Source: Lachnospiraceae bacterium
Lineage (GTDB): Bacteria; Bacillota; Clostridia; Lachnospirales; Lachnospiraceae
Length of the DNA stretch: 64,000 nt
Direction: 5' to 3'
Assembly (NCBI GenBank): GCA_910576125.1
Contig: CAJTHM010000005.1
Span: 186,001-250,000 of the forward strand
Shown here: in pieces, positions 63,524 to 64,000 of the stretch
How positions within the stretch are numbered: position 1 is the stretch's first letter
Layout of the letters: each line of letters begins with the position of its first letter
Notes under the pieces: generated by a model
Database searches by the model: none
What the model saw: only the letters and a program-made list of their open reading frames with translations
Told to the model about the DNA's origin: nothing
Made by a program: the position numbers and the translations under genes

Positions 63524-64000
63524 TTACATATTCTTCATATACTGCAGGACAACACCGGAAAACTCCCTGCTCCGCAGCCGTGATACGGGAATTTCCCTGC
63601 CGTTGTCCATATAGGCAGTCCCGCTTTTATATCCTTTTAAATGCTCCAGGCTGATGAGATAGCTCCTGTGGCACCGGAAAAAATGGCTGCCCAGCTTCGT
63701 TTCCAGATTTTCAATCCGCTCATAATAATCAACAACCTCTCCGGAAACCAGATTCAGATATATTTTTCGGTCTATGACCTCGCAGAAAACAATCTCATCC
63801 TTTAGAATGATGCGCCCCTCATACCCCTTTTGCACCAGCAGGCTGTCCTCGCCGGTGTTTTGGATGGACGCGTAAAGGCGCTCCATGGTCTTTTCAAACT
63901 GTTTTTCATCTACCGGCTTGACCAGGTAATCGTAAGGCTCTACCTCGAAAGACTGGAATACCATCTCTTTCAGTACCGTAATGAAGATCAAAAAGCCGCG
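63524..64000 (-). CDS. LytTR-family response regulator (C-terminal part, cut by window edge)
   Basis: About 158 residues are visible, continuing past the right edge. The receiver's end is present (FITVLKEMVFQSFEVEPYDYLVKPVDE, with Thr and Lys-Pro); the phospho-Asp lies outside. The LytTR DNA-binding domain (about the last 100 residues) has IVFCEVIDRKIYLNL, FFRCHRSYLISLEHL and IPVSRLRSREF. Forms an AgrA/AgrC-like pair with the GHKL kinase downstream. Confidence 0.9.
   Translation of the reverse strand, partial: RGFLIFITVLKEMVFQSFEVEPYDYLVKPVDEKQFEKTMERLYASIQNTGEDSLLVQKGYEGRIILKDEIVFCEVIDRKIYLNLVSGEVVDYYERIENLETKLGSHFFRCHRSYLISLEHLKGYKSGTAYMDNGREIPVSRLRSREFSGVVLQYMKNM

Overview
The window looks like a chromosome segment of a gut-type Firmicute, most likely a Lachnospiraceae (Clostridia). 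This rests on an archaeal-type aspartyl-tRNA synthetase, a DarA-type cyclic-di-AMP receptor, many OmpR-type two-component systems paired with MacB/Bce-like ABC transporters, LytTR/GHKL regulation, strong AGGAGG ribosome sites and TTGACA/TATAAT promoters. No rRNA, tRNA, CRISPR array, transposase or integrase is recognisable. By eye the left half is GC-rich, and stretches around 33-39 kb and 55-61 kb are clearly AT-richer, as expected of acquired DNA.

Layout. 0-8.6 kb: Fur-family regulator (cut by the edge) with a metal permease under a palindromic operator, an orphan solute-binding lipoprotein, carbonic anhydrase, a FecR lipoprotein and an alpha-amylase-family enzyme. 8.9-13.8 kb: a two-component system plus MacB-like ABC transporter sharing one operator type. 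13.9-17.4 kb: a GT-C membrane glycosyltransferase and aspS. 17.4-19.6 kb: a wrecked operon (CotH fragment, truncated kinase, response regulator without its phospho-acceptor). 19.8-26.7 kb: hybrid kinase, MATE pump, and a gutted sugar-uptake operon (lacI fragment joined to a malG fragment, intact amylosucrase-like gene). 26.9 kb: darA.

27.5-54.3 kb is dominated by sensing-and-efflux modules: ABC + TCS (27.5-32.7), a TCS (33.0-34.7) whose likely ABC partner lies at 42.6-45.9, a TCS with a lantibiotic-immunity-like ABC transporter (37.4-42.2), a MerR-MATE pair (49.7-52.1) and another ABC transporter (52.2-54.3). Between them are a CbrC-family protein, an uncharacterised protein, several gene fragments, an in-frame AgrA/ABC-ATPase fusion and a 744-residue ankyrin-repeat protein.

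54.4-60.7 kb is a one-directional run of small unrelated genes (five GNAT acetyltransferases, a CPBP protease-like protein, a nucleotidyltransferase, small membrane proteins). Three of the stop codons are followed directly by a recurrent hairpin element, a cassette-like arrangement. 60.8-64 kb holds two charged coiled-coil proteins and a GHKL kinase/LytTR regulator pair cut by the right edge.

Two themes stand out. First, repeated internal-deletion junctions (HK/CotH, receiver without Asp, LacI/MalG, AgrA/ABC, AraC remnant) point to deletion-driven decay or to assembly error. Second, operators with matching geometry can be read for several regulators, giving testable regulons.
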